Below, one piece after another: positions 35,501-44,489 of a stretch of 64,000 nucleotides of DNA. This DNA is from Paenibacillus sp. FSL R5-0623. GTDB lineage: Bacteria; Bacillota; Bacilli; Paenibacillales; Paenibacillaceae. The stretch is from assembly GCF_037974265.1 (NCBI RefSeq), contig NZ_CP150233.1, positions 6,324,001 through 6,388,000 of the forward strand. The letters run 5' to 3'. The notes under the pieces are model-generated. The model searched no databases. It worked only from the letters and a program-made list of their open reading frames with translations, and was not told the origin of the DNA. Each line of letters starts with the position of its first letter. The first letter of the stretch is position 1. Both the position numbers and the translations under genes were made by a program.

Positions 35501-35757
35501 AGGGTATGCCTACCCGCGAAGCCTTGCTGGAAGCCGGTGCAACTCGTCTGCGTCCAATTCTGATGACCGCTCTCGCGACCATCGGTGCCCTGTTGCCACT
35601 GGTAACGGGTCTCGAAGAGAGTGCAGGTATCATCTCCAAAGGACTCGGAATTACCGTAATCGGCGGTCTGATCAGCTCCACGCTGCTCACGCTGGTTATC
35701 GTACCGATTGTGTATGAGTTCCTGATGAAATTTAAAAAGAAAAGAATCGAAGATTAA
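32533..35757 (+). CDS. swrC: RND-family efflux transporter (SwrC/YerP-like)
   Basis: Proton-driven exporter of the AcrB/HAE1 superfamily, 1074 aa, 12 helices. Motifs: ETIPNINVPFLNVTAIDPGAAPEGIVEDVTKPLE after helix 1, and the proton-relay aspartates in GRVVDDSIVVIENIYR. In Bacillus the relative exports lipopeptides such as surfactin and sets self-resistance. About residues 250-310 are a Gly/Ala/Ser/Gln-rich low-complexity insert in the first extracytoplasmic porter domain, and a second glycine-rich stretch (MGGGGGNS) is near residue 660. Preceded by its TetR regulator and followed by a terminator. No membrane-fusion partner is encoded here. Substrate inferred from the family. Confidence 0.92.
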   Translation: MKGIINFSLNNKFAIWILTIIISFAGLYSGLTMKQETIPNINVPFLNVTAIDPGAAPEGIVEDVTKPLEVKLRNVDGVKTVTSTSMENAASITLEFDYGTDLTNATATVREALNEVQLPDSVQKPTISKFSINSFPVVSLSLSDKDGGDLEQLTRLVESDIQPALEDIDGVAQVQVSGQYVKEVQLKFDQAKMAELGLTEDTVNGIVQGSSIRVPLGLFELDKSQKAVVVDGNIIDIDDLKNLAIPVVPGGAGASAGNGSSAAPQGSGAPTGEAGQGTAPGASQGTDQAAGGNASVGSPSGAANAPGIPTVKLSEIAKIEVIGQAESISRTDGKESIGISVVKSNDANTVDVVNAVKDKAEELQSQFKNADLTVLLDQGKPIQDSVNTMLGKAVFGALFAILIILLFLRNIRSTIISIISIPLSLLMALTALNMMDITLNMMTLGAMTVAIGRVVDDSIVVIENIYRRLTLKGEKLKGRELVREATGEMFVPILSSTIVTIAVFLPLALVSGMVGELFLPFALTMVFALLASLIVAITIVPMLAHTLFRGGLKNKQNHEEKPGKMAEGYKRLLNWTLSHKLITVSIAVILLVGSLFLYPFIGASFLPEQQDKYVTITYSPQTGALREDVEKEALVAEKWLLEQPGLEKMQYSIGGTNPLSSMGGGGGNSALFYIEYNEDTKDFTQVKEQLVEGLKKEVTVGTWNELDMSGGLGGSGLSLSIYGDNVEQLKPVSDEILKLVEADKDNFEKADTTLADTYGQYTLVADQEKLSSLGLTAGQLAMALSPARERPVLTEVDIDNKTYKVYVETDDKTFNSIKEIEDETVTSPLGIEVPIKDVAKVEEGTSPNSIMQIDGKVVVQVTANILASDVTKASSNLQAEIDKLDLPDGVEVKFGGTTEQINDTFTQLGLAMLAAIAIVYFVLVVTFGGGLAPFAILFSLPFTVIGIMVGLFIAGGTLDVSAMMGGLMLIGIVVTNAIVLIDRVIHKEKEGMPTREALLEAGATRLRPILMTALATIGALLPLVTGLEESAGIISKGLGITVIGGLISSTLLTLVIVPIVYEFLMKFKKKRIED

Positions 35758-35826
35758 GAAGTCGTTGATCGTGCTCATGTAACGGTTCGAGTACAACTTA
35801 AATACAGACTATAATATTAGCTTCTC

Positions 35827-35884
35827 GCCCCTTAGCGTATATTGGAATGATTGAATTCCGATGTGATGTTAAGGGGCTTTTTTT
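35827..35884 (+). terminator. Intrinsic terminator of the RND exporter operon
   Basis: GCCCCTTA (35827-35834) / TAAGGGGC (35870-35877) with an inner GGAAT/ATTCC pairing, followed by seven or more T. Confidence 0.88.
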
Positions 35885-36095
35885 ATGTAAATTCACAGAG
35901 ACATAGACTGACATATAGATACTTCATTTTAGTCAAAATCACAAAAAGTACAGATCTATTTGTCATTTGAAACAAATGAACGTCAGATTTCAGCCCATCG
36001 GCTGTAAATGGAATTATAATATGGATTAATTATGTAAGTTGACGGATTCCAGACTCCAGATAGATCACATGTAATTGGGGAAGGACGGTGGTTGT
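35885..36095. promoter_or_regulatory. Upstream region of the PucR-type gene with a palindrome
   Basis: Contains CATTTG-AAA-CAAATG (35964-35978), a perfect 6-bp inverted repeat, and TATAAT at 36015-36020 as possible -10. No good -35 at the usual spacing, as is common for activator-dependent promoters. Confidence 0.45.
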
Positions 36096-37772
36096 GTGGG
36101 GGAGACAACGCTTCATATTCAAGTCAGAGACATGTTAAAACGTCCCGTGTTTCGCAAGGCGGAAGTTCTGGCCAGTGATCGTGCACTGGAGCGGTATGTT
36201 CGCTGGGTTCATATCATGGAAGTCCCTGAGGTAGGGGACTTGCTCAATGGCGGGGAATTGGTGCTGACGACAGGCATTGGCTGGCAGGAAGGTGAGCAGC
36301 AAGGCCTGTCTTTTTTGCGTCAGTTAATTGCACGTGGGGCTGCAGGACTCTGCATGGAACTGGGGGATCATACCAAGTCACAGCTCGGTGCCATGAAGGA
36401 AATTGCAGTTGCCGCAGATTTCCCGTTAATCTGGTTCCACGAACAAGTCCGTTATATCGATATTACGCAAGACCTGCATTTTACCCTGATTCGCAGTCAT
36501 CAGCGGATGATCGCCGAACTCGATAGTCTCACCACCTCATTTAACCAACTTCTTCTGAATGGAGATGGCGTACAACCTCTGCTTCGATTATTGTCACGAA
36601 CAACCGGATGTGCTGTGGCGTTATATCCACTTGAAGGAGAAGCAAGTGCAGTTCCCTATTGCCCTCCAGAGCAGTTGGAGACTCGTCGGCAGGATTGGTT
36701 TTTGCAGCGGGAACATTTGGAGGGGGAGCATATCACAGCGTTAAAAGCATACACGGAGAGCGCATTGGATGTGATCAGCATACCTGTTCAGGCGTTGGAC
36801 TACACCTTTGCCGATCTTGTGCTGTTGTATCAAAAGCTGCCGGATCACGATTCAAGCATATCGATCAAACCCTCAGATGAATTCATCATTCAGGCACTGG
36901 AACGTTGCGCGGCCGCGATTGCCCAGGACTGGATGCGAACCAAATACATGGAAGAGAAACGCCGCTACAAAGAAGATATGTGGGTCATTGACTGGCTTAA
37001 CGGACATCACTCCACGAAGGAAATCCATGAATATGTATCCACCGTTAATCCCCTTCTCGCAACGAGCAAAGCCACCATAATCTTATTCGACAGCAACCCC
37101 GCGTACACAGATAGCCTCAGACTTCAGAAGTTATTGATCCAACGCAACATTGTTGCCCGTTCCGTGTTCGCTCGGGAGAATTTCACCCTCTACAGCACCG
37201 TTCTGAACCACCAGATCATTCTTATCATTCTCGACCCACTACCCGGATCTCAGCGCAAAAGCAGTCTATGGCGCTGCATCGAACAGCTGCAGCAGCACGA
37301 GCAGGAACAGACCCACCGCCTCTTCTCAGGCCTGTTCGGTATCGGTCATAGCTGCGCGGACCTCGCCCGTCTCAAGGATAGCCTGGATTCCGCGAAGGAG
37401 ACACTTCGGATTCAGAAGGACATCGGCGTGATGCAGCAGCCTTTTTACAGCAACCTTCATTGTTATCGCATCATTGCCAGCATGAAGCAGAGTGGCAATC
37501 TGGATGATTTCATTGAAGAATATCTGGGGCCGCTCATCCGTTACGATGTAGAGAAAGGAGGTCAGTTGCTGCGCACGCTCAAACAATATTTGGTCCTGTG
37601 CTGCTCTAAGCAAGAGACGGCCACCGCTCTATATATCGTCAGGCAGACGCTGTATCACCGTTTGGACAAAATCGAAGCCCTTCTGGGAGAAGACTATATC
37701 CTCCCCGAGAAAAGGGTCGCGATTGAACTTGCCATCTACGCCTATGAGTACGTTCATGGGCCAATCGCATAA
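36096..37772 (+). CDS. PucR-family transcriptional regulator
   Basis: 558 aa from a GTG with AAGGA 10 nt upstream (an in-frame TTG lies at 36075). Three parts: N-terminal PucR domain (residues 8-125; RDMLKRPVFRKAEVLASDRALERYVRWVHIMEVPEVGDLLNGGELVLTTG), a middle GGDEF-like/GAF-type region, and a C-terminal PucR HTH (GGQLLRTLKQYLVLCCSKQETATALYIVRQTLYHRLDKIEALLG). Members control purine, pyrimidine and amino acid catabolism and sense pathway intermediates. It is convergent with the pyrimidine degradation operon, with only 16 nt between the ends, and is very likely its regulator, though not proven. Confidence 0.9.
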   Translation: MGETTLHIQVRDMLKRPVFRKAEVLASDRALERYVRWVHIMEVPEVGDLLNGGELVLTTGIGWQEGEQQGLSFLRQLIARGAAGLCMELGDHTKSQLGAMKEIAVAADFPLIWFHEQVRYIDITQDLHFTLIRSHQRMIAELDSLTTSFNQLLLNGDGVQPLLRLLSRTTGCAVALYPLEGEASAVPYCPPEQLETRRQDWFLQREHLEGEHITALKAYTESALDVISIPVQALDYTFADLVLLYQKLPDHDSSISIKPSDEFIIQALERCAAAIAQDWMRTKYMEEKRRYKEDMWVIDWLNGHHSTKEIHEYVSTVNPLLATSKATIILFDSNPAYTDSLRLQKLLIQRNIVARSVFARENFTLYSTVLNHQIILIILDPLPGSQRKSSLWRCIEQLQQHEQEQTHRLFSGLFGIGHSCADLARLKDSLDSAKETLRIQKDIGVMQQPFYSNLHCYRIIASMKQSGNLDDFIEEYLGPLIRYDVEKGGQLLRTLKQYLVLCCSKQETATALYIVRQTLYHRLDKIEALLGEDYILPEKRVAIELAIYAYEYVHGPIA

Positions 37773-37788
37773 AGAACTCCAGCATCGT

Positions 37789-38016
37789 CTAAGCTCCCCG
37801 CTGCTCCTGAAGCTGGCGAATCAGGATGTGACTGAACCACTTTCGTCCAGACGCCGTACCCACGTATTGCTCTTGTTTCTCTTCGGGAAGATCCGGGTGC
37901 CCCCATATGACGTGTGCACCCTCCAGATGTTCCCGTACCGCGTAGATTCGATAACCTTGTGCAACCATTCGTTCTATGGCGATTTTCTCCGCCTCAAACA
38001 CATCATGATCTGACAT
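37789..38016 (-). CDS. 75-aa hypothetical protein, last gene of the pyrimidine operon
   Basis: Not recognised. Its ATG shares one nt with the stop codon of the dihydropyrimidinase gene (TGATG) and has a perfect GGAGGGAG site inside that gene, so it is translated with it. The product is soluble and charged, rich in His and Gln (SDHDVFEAEKIAIERMV, EGAHVIWGHPDLPEEKQEQYVG). No helix-turn-helix or cofactor motif. Location suggests an accessory role in pyrimidine catabolism. Confidence 0.78.
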   Translation of the reverse strand: MSDHDVFEAEKIAIERMVAQGYRIYAVREHLEGAHVIWGHPDLPEEKQEQYVGTASGRKWFSHILIRQLQEQRGA

Positions 38017-39461
38017 CAGCTTCTCCCTCCATTCACTGCCGTCACAGGCTGTTTCACCAATATGGGCGCGCCTGCATCATACTTGTTGCGCTTCACATAT
38101 TGGCCTGCCCCTGCTGTTCCAGTATACTGCCGATCTCGAATGACATACTCCCCGCGGCACAGCACCGTCACCGGACAACCCTGTACCTGCATGCCTTCAA
38201 ATGCACTGTAATCCACGTTCATATGATGCGTATCTGCCGAGATCACCCTGTTTACAGAGGGGTCAAAAATAACGATATCCGCATCTGTCCCTACAGCCAG
38301 AGTCCCTTTCTGCGGAAATAGTCCAAATAACTTGCTCGCTCTTGTCGAACATAGATCGACCCACTGATTGAGCGTAATCCGCCCCTTGACTACACCTTCT
38401 GAATACAGAATGCTGAGGCGATCTTCGATGACAGGCCCCCCGTTCGGAATTTTGCTAAAATCATCCTTGCCCAAGTCCTTCTGCCCTTTGAAATTAAACG
38501 AACAATGATCAGAGCCGATCGTCTGCAACTGACCGCTTTTCAATGCATTCCACAGTACTTCCTGATGCGCTGCTTCTCGCAGAGGTGGTGACCAGACATA
38601 CTTTGCACCCTCGAAGTTTGGCTGATCCATAATCGACTGATCCAAAGTCAAATACTGAGGACAAGTCTCCCCCCAGATGCGGTAGCCCATTTCACGCATA
38701 CGTGCGATCTGCTCCACCGCTTCCGCACAGGTCACATGCACGACATACAGCTGTGAATCCGCAAGTGCAGCCAAACTGGCCGCCCGGCCTGTCGCTTCTC
38801 CCTCCAGCATGGATGGACGAGTCAGCGCATGATGAATCGGCTCGGTACGCCCTTCGGCGAGCGCCTGTCGAACCAGCAGGTCAATGACATCCCCGTTCTC
38901 GGCATGCACCATGACGAGTGCGCCGTACTCTTTTGCCTTTTGCAACGTCTGGAAGAGAATCCCGTCATCGGCCTGAAACTGGTTCTTATATGCCATGAAC
39001 ACCTTGAAGGATGACACACCCTCTTCTTCAATGATCTGCGGTAGCTCTTCCAGCACCTGATCATTCATCTCGCCGATCATAAGATGGAAACCGTAGTCGA
39101 TGGCGGCTTTACCCTCGGCTTTGGCATGCCACTCCTGGAGGGATTCGATTAATGGACGGCCTTTTTGTGTCAGACAGAAATCAATGATCGTTGTTGTACC
39201 ACCAAAGGCTGCCGCTGTCGTTCCCGTCGCAAAATCATCCGCCGTTACCGTTCCACCGAAGGGCATATCCAGATGCGTATGCGGGTCGATCCCGCCCGGA
39301 ATGACGTAACAGCCCGCTGCATCCACAACCTCCGTTCGTTCGTCAGGCATCAGTCCGATGCCAATCTGCGTGATTTTACCCTTTTCGATCAAAATATCTG
39401 CTTCAAAGGTATCCGACGCCGTGACCAACACACCATTACGAATCAATTTGCGGGTACTCAT
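38016..39461 (-). CDS. hydA: dihydropyrimidinase / D-hydantoinase
   Basis: Zinc amidohydrolase opening 5,6-dihydrouracil to N-carbamoyl-beta-alanine. 481 aa; metal motif GIDPHTHLDMPFGG near residue 58, the carbamylated lysine in SSFKVFMAYKNQ, metal His in MVHAENG and YVVHVTC, and TIGSDHCSFN with the catalytic Asp. ATGA overlap with preA; ribosome binding site AAGGAGGCGA. Second step of the reductive pathway. Confidence 0.95.
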   Translation of the reverse strand: MSTRKLIRNGVLVTASDTFEADILIEKGKITQIGIGLMPDERTEVVDAAGCYVIPGGIDPHTHLDMPFGGTVTADDFATGTTAAAFGGTTTIIDFCLTQKGRPLIESLQEWHAKAEGKAAIDYGFHLMIGEMNDQVLEELPQIIEEEGVSSFKVFMAYKNQFQADDGILFQTLQKAKEYGALVMVHAENGDVIDLLVRQALAEGRTEPIHHALTRPSMLEGEATGRAASLAALADSQLYVVHVTCAEAVEQIARMREMGYRIWGETCPQYLTLDQSIMDQPNFEGAKYVWSPPLREAAHQEVLWNALKSGQLQTIGSDHCSFNFKGQKDLGKDDFSKIPNGGPVIEDRLSILYSEGVVKGRITLNQWVDLCSTRASKLFGLFPQKGTLAVGTDADIVIFDPSVNRVISADTHHMNVDYSAFEGMQVQGCPVTVLCRGEYVIRDRQYTGTAGAGQYVKRNKYDAGAPILVKQPVTAVNGGRS

Positions 39462-40753
39462 GATATCGCCTCCTTGGTTGATTGATCTCTAACGGATTGC
39501 AGCATCGCAATCGCAGACTGACGTTCATTCCAGGTTACAGGTTCCTGCTCAGGTACAAGTTCAACCATATCAATCGCCCCATCCACCGGGCAAACGATCG
39601 AACACAGATTACAGCCAACACAGTCCTCTTCCACCACTTCCAGATAGGAGCCGGACGGGTCGGTCAACATATCAATACACTGATGCGAGGTGTCCTCACA
39701 AGCAATATGGCATTTATTGCAATTGATGCAGATATCGCGGTTGATGCGGGCGACCACTTTGTAGTTCAGATCAAGATTGCCCCAATCCGAGTAACGTGGA
39801 ACCGTCTGACCGACCAACTCTGCGATACTGCTTAGACCCTTTTCATCCAGATAATCGTTCAGCCCATCAATCATGTCCTCCACAATACGGAATCCATGAT
39901 GCATCGCTGCGGTACATACCTGAACCCCTGTAGCGCCCATGAGCAGAAACTCTGCCGTATCCCGCCAGTCCGAGATGCCACCAATACCCGAGATCGGCAC
40001 ACCCACCTCCGGATTACGTGCGCACTCGGCAACCATGTTCAGTGCAATTGGCTTCACGGCTGGGCCACAGTATCCGCCATGTGCTCCTTTGCCGCCGACA
40101 TGCGGCACGGTATTCCACGAATCCAGGTCCACACCTGCCAGGGAGTTAATCGTATTGATCAAGGAGATCGCATTCGCGCCGCCGCGGACAGCTGCCCGGG
40201 CGGTCGCCGTAATATCCGTGATATTCGGCGTGAGCTTCACGATCACCGGTGTGGTCGCCACTTCCTTCACCCACATCGTCTGCAGCTCCACAAGGTCAGG
40301 CTGTTGACCGGAGGCAGCTCCCATGCCACGCTCAGCCATACCATGCGGGCAGCCAAAATTCAGCTCCAGACCGTCGACGCCGACGGCTTCCACCATTTTC
40401 ACAATCTCATGCCACTTCTCCCGCGTAGGTTCCACCATCAGTGACGCCACAACCGCACGATCCGGGAATCGCTTCTTGGTCTCGGCAATCTCCCGCAGAT
40501 TCACTTCCAGCGGACGATCGGATATCAATTCAATATTGTTAAACCCCGCTACACGCTGTCCGCCAAAATGGACCGCCGCGAAACGGGAGGATGTATTGAT
40601 AATTGGCTCACCCAGCGTCTTCCACACCGCGCCACCCCAGCCCGCTTCGAACGCACGCTGGACCTGATACCCCGTATTGGTCGGTGGTGCAGAAGCCAGC
40701 CAGAATGGATTGGGTGATCGAATACCTGCCAGATTAATGGATAAGTCAGCCAT
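39458..40753 (-). CDS. preA: NAD-dependent dihydropyrimidine dehydrogenase, catalytic subunit PreA
   Basis: Reduces uracil and thymine to the 5,6-dihydro forms. 431 aa: FMN-binding TIM barrel (residues 1-320; IVKLTPNITDITATARAA, SGIGGISDW) and a C-terminal ferredoxin part with two [4Fe-4S] sites, CINCNKCHIACEDTSHQC and CVGCNLCSIVCPVDGAIDM. Its catalytic Cys region is NFGCPHGMAERGMG. ATG with AAGGAGGGATC. Works with PreT, encoded 104 nt upstream. Confidence 0.95.
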   Translation of the reverse strand: MADLSINLAGIRSPNPFWLASAPPTNTGYQVQRAFEAGWGGAVWKTLGEPIINTSSRFAAVHFGGQRVAGFNNIELISDRPLEVNLREIAETKKRFPDRAVVASLMVEPTREKWHEIVKMVEAVGVDGLELNFGCPHGMAERGMGAASGQQPDLVELQTMWVKEVATTPVIVKLTPNITDITATARAAVRGGANAISLINTINSLAGVDLDSWNTVPHVGGKGAHGGYCGPAVKPIALNMVAECARNPEVGVPISGIGGISDWRDTAEFLLMGATGVQVCTAAMHHGFRIVEDMIDGLNDYLDEKGLSSIAELVGQTVPRYSDWGNLDLNYKVVARINRDICINCNKCHIACEDTSHQCIDMLTDPSGSYLEVVEEDCVGCNLCSIVCPVDGAIDMVELVPEQEPVTWNERQSAIAMLQSVRDQSTKEAIS

Positions 40754-40857
40754 AACGATCCCTCCTTGGTGTTGTTTGAACTTACAGTCTGCCGCTTACG
40801 GCAAGGAAGCTACTAAAACACGTGCAGTTTGTTATCCGTACATTGTATAGCGCCTGA

Positions 40858-42234
40858 TCATGCCGTCTCTTCCACCTGTCCAGGCAATGCCTTCATGACT
40901 GCGACAGCAGCCAGCTTACCCTGCTGTGCAGCCGAGACAACCATCGCTTCACCCTGGCCCTGACCAAAAATAACATCACCTGCCGCATAGATCTGAGGGT
41001 GTGAGGTACGGTACGAATGCGGCTCGATCTCGACAACACCCCAGTGGTGACGCAGCCCAAACGCTTCGATTAATGGTAATAAACGATGCTGCCCAATCGC
41101 CCGGATGACCGTATCACATTCAATCATGAACTCCGATCCCTCCACAGGCACAGGCAACGCGCGCCCACCACCAGGCGGGGTAATTAGCTCCATTTTCACA
41201 CATTCCACAGCTTGAACCCGACCATTCTCGTCTCCAATGATACGCTGCGGCATCGTAAACCACCGGAACTCTACACCCTCCTGCTTGGCAAACGTATATT
41301 CAAACGCATACGCCGTCATCTGGCTTTCCCCGCGCCGATATAACATCTGCACCCGCTCGGCACCAAGACGTACCGAACAGGTCGCTGCATCTACCGCCGT
41401 ATTGCCCGCGCCAATAACGGCAACCTTCAGACCATTCAGCGCGGGCGGAACACCTTGCTTGGTAGACTCCACCAGTTCAATCGCATCATAGACACCTTCC
41501 AGTGTCTCACCTTCAATGCCCAGCATAGGTACTGAACCCATGCCACATGCCAGAATGACCGCTTCATGTTGCTCTAGCAACTGCGTAGCAGGAATATCCA
41601 CACCGATGCGCACCCCATAGCGGATCTGCACACCTAGTGCCTCTACCTGCTCCACTTCCCACAGCGCAATCGATTCGGGCAGACGGAAAGATACGATGCC
41701 GTACGTGTTCAGCCCGCCGCCCTTGGGTTTTGCTTCGTAGATCGTCACCTCATAACCTGCGCGCCCCAGCTCACGTGCCGCCGACAGTCCCGCAGGGCCC
41801 GCTCCCACAACAGCAACGTTTCTCCCATTGGCAGGTGCTGCCTGGAATAACGGCTCATTCTTCGCTCTTGCCCAATCAGTGGCGTAACGCTGTAAGTCAC
41901 CTATTCGAATCGGCTTCGACGATTCGTTTAGTACACATGCGCCTTCACATAACTCTTCTGTGGGGCATACACGTGCGCAGCTGGCTCCAACCGGATTCGC
42001 ATCCATGATGGTGCGGGCCGATCCTTTTAGGTGCCCTGTCGATATTTTGCTAATAAACGAAGGGATATTAATGTCAGTTGGGCAAGCCTTGATACAAGGT
42101 GCATCGTAACAGTACAGACAGCGGTTCGACTCCTCCATCGCTTCCTTGCCTGTCATGGCGGGTTTCATCTCGGCAAAACGACTCTCCCACCCATAATCGG
42201 ATAACGTTGTTCCTGAGCTGTTCATCAATGTCAT
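40858..42234 (-). CDS. preT: NAD-dependent dihydropyrimidine dehydrogenase, subunit PreT
   Basis: Flavin-iron-sulfur subunit that passes electrons from NADH to PreA. 458 aa: N-terminal Fe-S region (CLYCYDAPCIKACPTDINIPSF and GASCARVCPTEELCEGACV), FAD site VAVVGAGPAGLSAARELG, pyridine-nucleotide site VAVIGAGNTAVDAATCSVRLGAERV, and a C-terminal IYAAGDVIFGQGQG. ATG next to AGGAGG. PreT and PreA together equal the single-chain eukaryotic dihydropyrimidine dehydrogenase. Confidence 0.94.
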   Translation of the reverse strand: MTLMNSSGTTLSDYGWESRFAEMKPAMTGKEAMEESNRCLYCYDAPCIKACPTDINIPSFISKISTGHLKGSARTIMDANPVGASCARVCPTEELCEGACVLNESSKPIRIGDLQRYATDWARAKNEPLFQAAPANGRNVAVVGAGPAGLSAARELGRAGYEVTIYEAKPKGGGLNTYGIVSFRLPESIALWEVEQVEALGVQIRYGVRIGVDIPATQLLEQHEAVILACGMGSVPMLGIEGETLEGVYDAIELVESTKQGVPPALNGLKVAVIGAGNTAVDAATCSVRLGAERVQMLYRRGESQMTAYAFEYTFAKQEGVEFRWFTMPQRIIGDENGRVQAVECVKMELITPPGGGRALPVPVEGSEFMIECDTVIRAIGQHRLLPLIEAFGLRHHWGVVEIEPHSYRTSHPQIYAAGDVIFGQGQGEAMVVSAAQQGKLAAVAVMKALPGQVEETA

Positions 42235-42275
42235 GCACCTCCTGAAGTTTGATCCGGGCTAGATCCCAGCTATCT

Positions 42276-43157
42276 TCACAGACGAACCAGATGTTCGTAC
42301 GTTTCCGGCCTGCGATCGCGGTAGAACTGCCACACATTACGCACCTCACGAATCATCTCCGTGTCCATCTCGCCAATGACGACCTCATCCTGATCCCTGC
42401 TGCCTACCGCTACCATGCTGCCTCGCGGGTCGACCAGGTACGACTGTCCATAAAATTCACCCATATTCCATGGCGCCTCCACACCAACCCGGTTAATGGC
42501 TGCAACATAATAGCCGTTGGCTACCGCGTGAGCAGGCTGTTCCAGTTTCCACAGATATTCCGATGTACCCGCAACCGTAGCGGACGGATTGAACACTATT
42601 TCAGCCCCCGCCAACCCGAGCAATCGTGCCCCTTCCGGAAAATGACGATCATAACAGATGTACACACCCACTCTGGCGTAGGCTGTATCAAAAACCGGAA
42701 ACCCAAGGTTACCTGGTTTGAAATAATACTTTTCCCAGAACCCATTTGTACCCTCACCCGCCTCCACATGCGGGATATGATGTTTGCGATATTTGCCCAG
42801 ATATGAACCATCCGCATCAATGACAGCTGCCGTATTGTAATACGAAGCAATGCCCTCCACCTCATACACAGGTGAAATAATCACCACCGCAAGCTCCTTC
42901 GCCAGCTCCTGAAAACGTCTGGTCGTTGGTCCTTCCGGTACCGGTTCAGCGGATGCATACCATTTTGGATTCTGCTCTGTGCAAAAGTACGGTCCATAGA
43001 ATACTTCCTGCAACCCGATGATCTTGGCGCCTCTTGCAGCAGCTTCACGAACCAGCGCAATGTGTTTCTGAACCGCAGCTTCTTTGTGCACCTCAACGGG
43101 AGCCGAACCTTCAATCTCATGAGAAGCCTGGATTAGTCCGATGCTGATTTTGCCCAT
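42276..43157 (-). CDS. pydC: beta-ureidopropionase, nitrilase superfamily (PydC-type)
   Basis: Hydrolyses N-carbamoyl-beta-alanine to beta-alanine, CO2 and NH3. 293 aa with the Glu-Lys-Cys triad of carbon-nitrogen hydrolases: Glu in IGLQEVFYGPYF, Lys in LGKYRKHHIPHVEAG, Cys in VGVYICYDRHFPEGARLLGL. Lies 4 nt after the M20-type amidohydrolase, which could carry out the same reaction; this enzyme is the better sequence match to eukaryotic-type beta-ureidopropionase. Confidence 0.92.
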   Translation of the reverse strand: MGKISIGLIQASHEIEGSAPVEVHKEAAVQKHIALVREAAARGAKIIGLQEVFYGPYFCTEQNPKWYASAEPVPEGPTTRRFQELAKELAVVIISPVYEVEGIASYYNTAAVIDADGSYLGKYRKHHIPHVEAGEGTNGFWEKYYFKPGNLGFPVFDTAYARVGVYICYDRHFPEGARLLGLAGAEIVFNPSATVAGTSEYLWKLEQPAHAVANGYYVAAINRVGVEAPWNMGEFYGQSYLVDPRGSMVAVGSRDQDEVVIGEMDTEMIREVRNVWQFYRDRRPETYEHLVRL

Positions 43158-43161
43158 AACG

Positions 43162-44451
43162 TCACAACGCCTCCTCAGGTAAAATGATTGGTTGGTTCAT
43201 TCCACTGCACATCCTCCGAATGGTGCGATATAACACTTCCGTGCCAAGTCCAATATCCTCCGGGGAGGAATATTCTCTGGGATGATGACTGATACCGTCT
43301 TTGCTGCGGACAAAAATCATGCCATAATCACACACAAGCGAAAGGGCCAACGCATCATGGAATGGACCACTCATCAGTTCTGGCAAAGTAACGCCGATCT
43401 CTTCCGCGGATGAACGAATCACCGACTTGATTGGCTCTGCACAATACCGCGGCTCACTATTCGTATCCTCTGTCAGCGAGTAAGTTAGACCATATCGGGA
43501 ACTCACGTCATCCAAAATGTTCATCAATCGGGCTTCAAGTCTGTTCCTGCGCTCCATCTCCATGTCTCGTAAATCAACCGTGAAGCTGACTTCCTCCGGG
43601 ATAATATTCCGTGAGTCTGGAAACACCCTCAGACTTCCCACCGTACCTACGGTTGGAGCTTCCGGATCTTCTCTCACCATATCGTCAAAAGCCGCAATGA
43701 CTTTGGCGCTGCCTACCAAAGCATCATGCCGCATTCCCATCGGAACGGAGCCGGCATGACCCGCCATGCCTTTCATCGTCACCGTAAGCCACAACGGACC
43801 CGAGATGCCCGTCACCAGACCTACTGGTGCATTCAACGCTTCCAGCACCGGCCCCTGCTCAATGTGCAGCTCCAGATAACTGCCTATGGAACCTGTCGGG
43901 TAGATCGCTTCTTCAAAATCCGAAGGGGAACAGCCGAAGTCTTCCAGCGCCTCCCGGCGGGTCACTCCGTTTTTATCCTGACGCTCCAGTTCGCCTTCTT
44001 CCAACTGACCAGTTATACCACGCGAGCCGAAAAGGCCTTTGTTAAAACGGGAACCTTCTTCATCGCAAAAGGCAATCACCTCAATTGGCATACAGGGCTG
44101 AATGCCATTTTCGATCAGGCATTGCACCGCTTCGAGCGCACCGAGCACACCAATCGCACCATCATATCGACCGCCGTAAGGCTGAGAGTCGATATGGGAA
44201 CCAATCATGAGGATCGGCAGCGCCTGATCCGCACCTTCCAGACGACCTATCAGATTACCGAAGGGATCAAGTCGTGTCGTCAGACCGGCATTTTCCATCC
44301 AGAGACGAACTTGTATGATGCCATCCATATCTTCCGGGGTCAGGGCAAGTCGGCAGACACCCGTTTCCGCGATTCGGCCAATCTGTGACAACTGCTCAAT
44401 TCGCTCATTCAGCCGAAACTGATTAATGAGTTTGCCTGTCGTGGTCTGCAT
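43162..44451 (-). CDS. Zn-dependent N-carbamoyl amidohydrolase, M20 family (hydantoinase/carbamoylase type)
   Basis: Dinuclear metal amidohydrolase, 429 aa. Metal ligands: His and Asp in IGSHIDSQPYGGRYDGAIG, Glu in DEEGSRF, His in LELHIEQGP, and His in MSGPFHDALALS. The family includes N-carbamoyl-L-amino acid hydrolase, allantoate amidohydrolase and bacterial beta-ureidopropionase. Sequence does not decide among these. Together with pydC it gives the operon two unrelated enzymes for the same class of bond. RBS AAGGAGG; 38 nt after the aminotransferase. Confidence 0.9.
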   Translation of the reverse strand: MQTTTGKLINQFRLNERIEQLSQIGRIAETGVCRLALTPEDMDGIIQVRLWMENAGLTTRLDPFGNLIGRLEGADQALPILMIGSHIDSQPYGGRYDGAIGVLGALEAVQCLIENGIQPCMPIEVIAFCDEEGSRFNKGLFGSRGITGQLEEGELERQDKNGVTRREALEDFGCSPSDFEEAIYPTGSIGSYLELHIEQGPVLEALNAPVGLVTGISGPLWLTVTMKGMAGHAGSVPMGMRHDALVGSAKVIAAFDDMVREDPEAPTVGTVGSLRVFPDSRNIIPEEVSFTVDLRDMEMERRNRLEARLMNILDDVSSRYGLTYSLTEDTNSEPRYCAEPIKSVIRSSAEEIGVTLPELMSGPFHDALALSLVCDYGMIFVRSKDGISHHPREYSSPEDIGLGTEVLYRTIRRMCSGMNQPIILPEEAL

Positions 44452-44489
44452 CCTCGCTCGCCTCCTTGTGTGTTATCCATCTATGGCAA

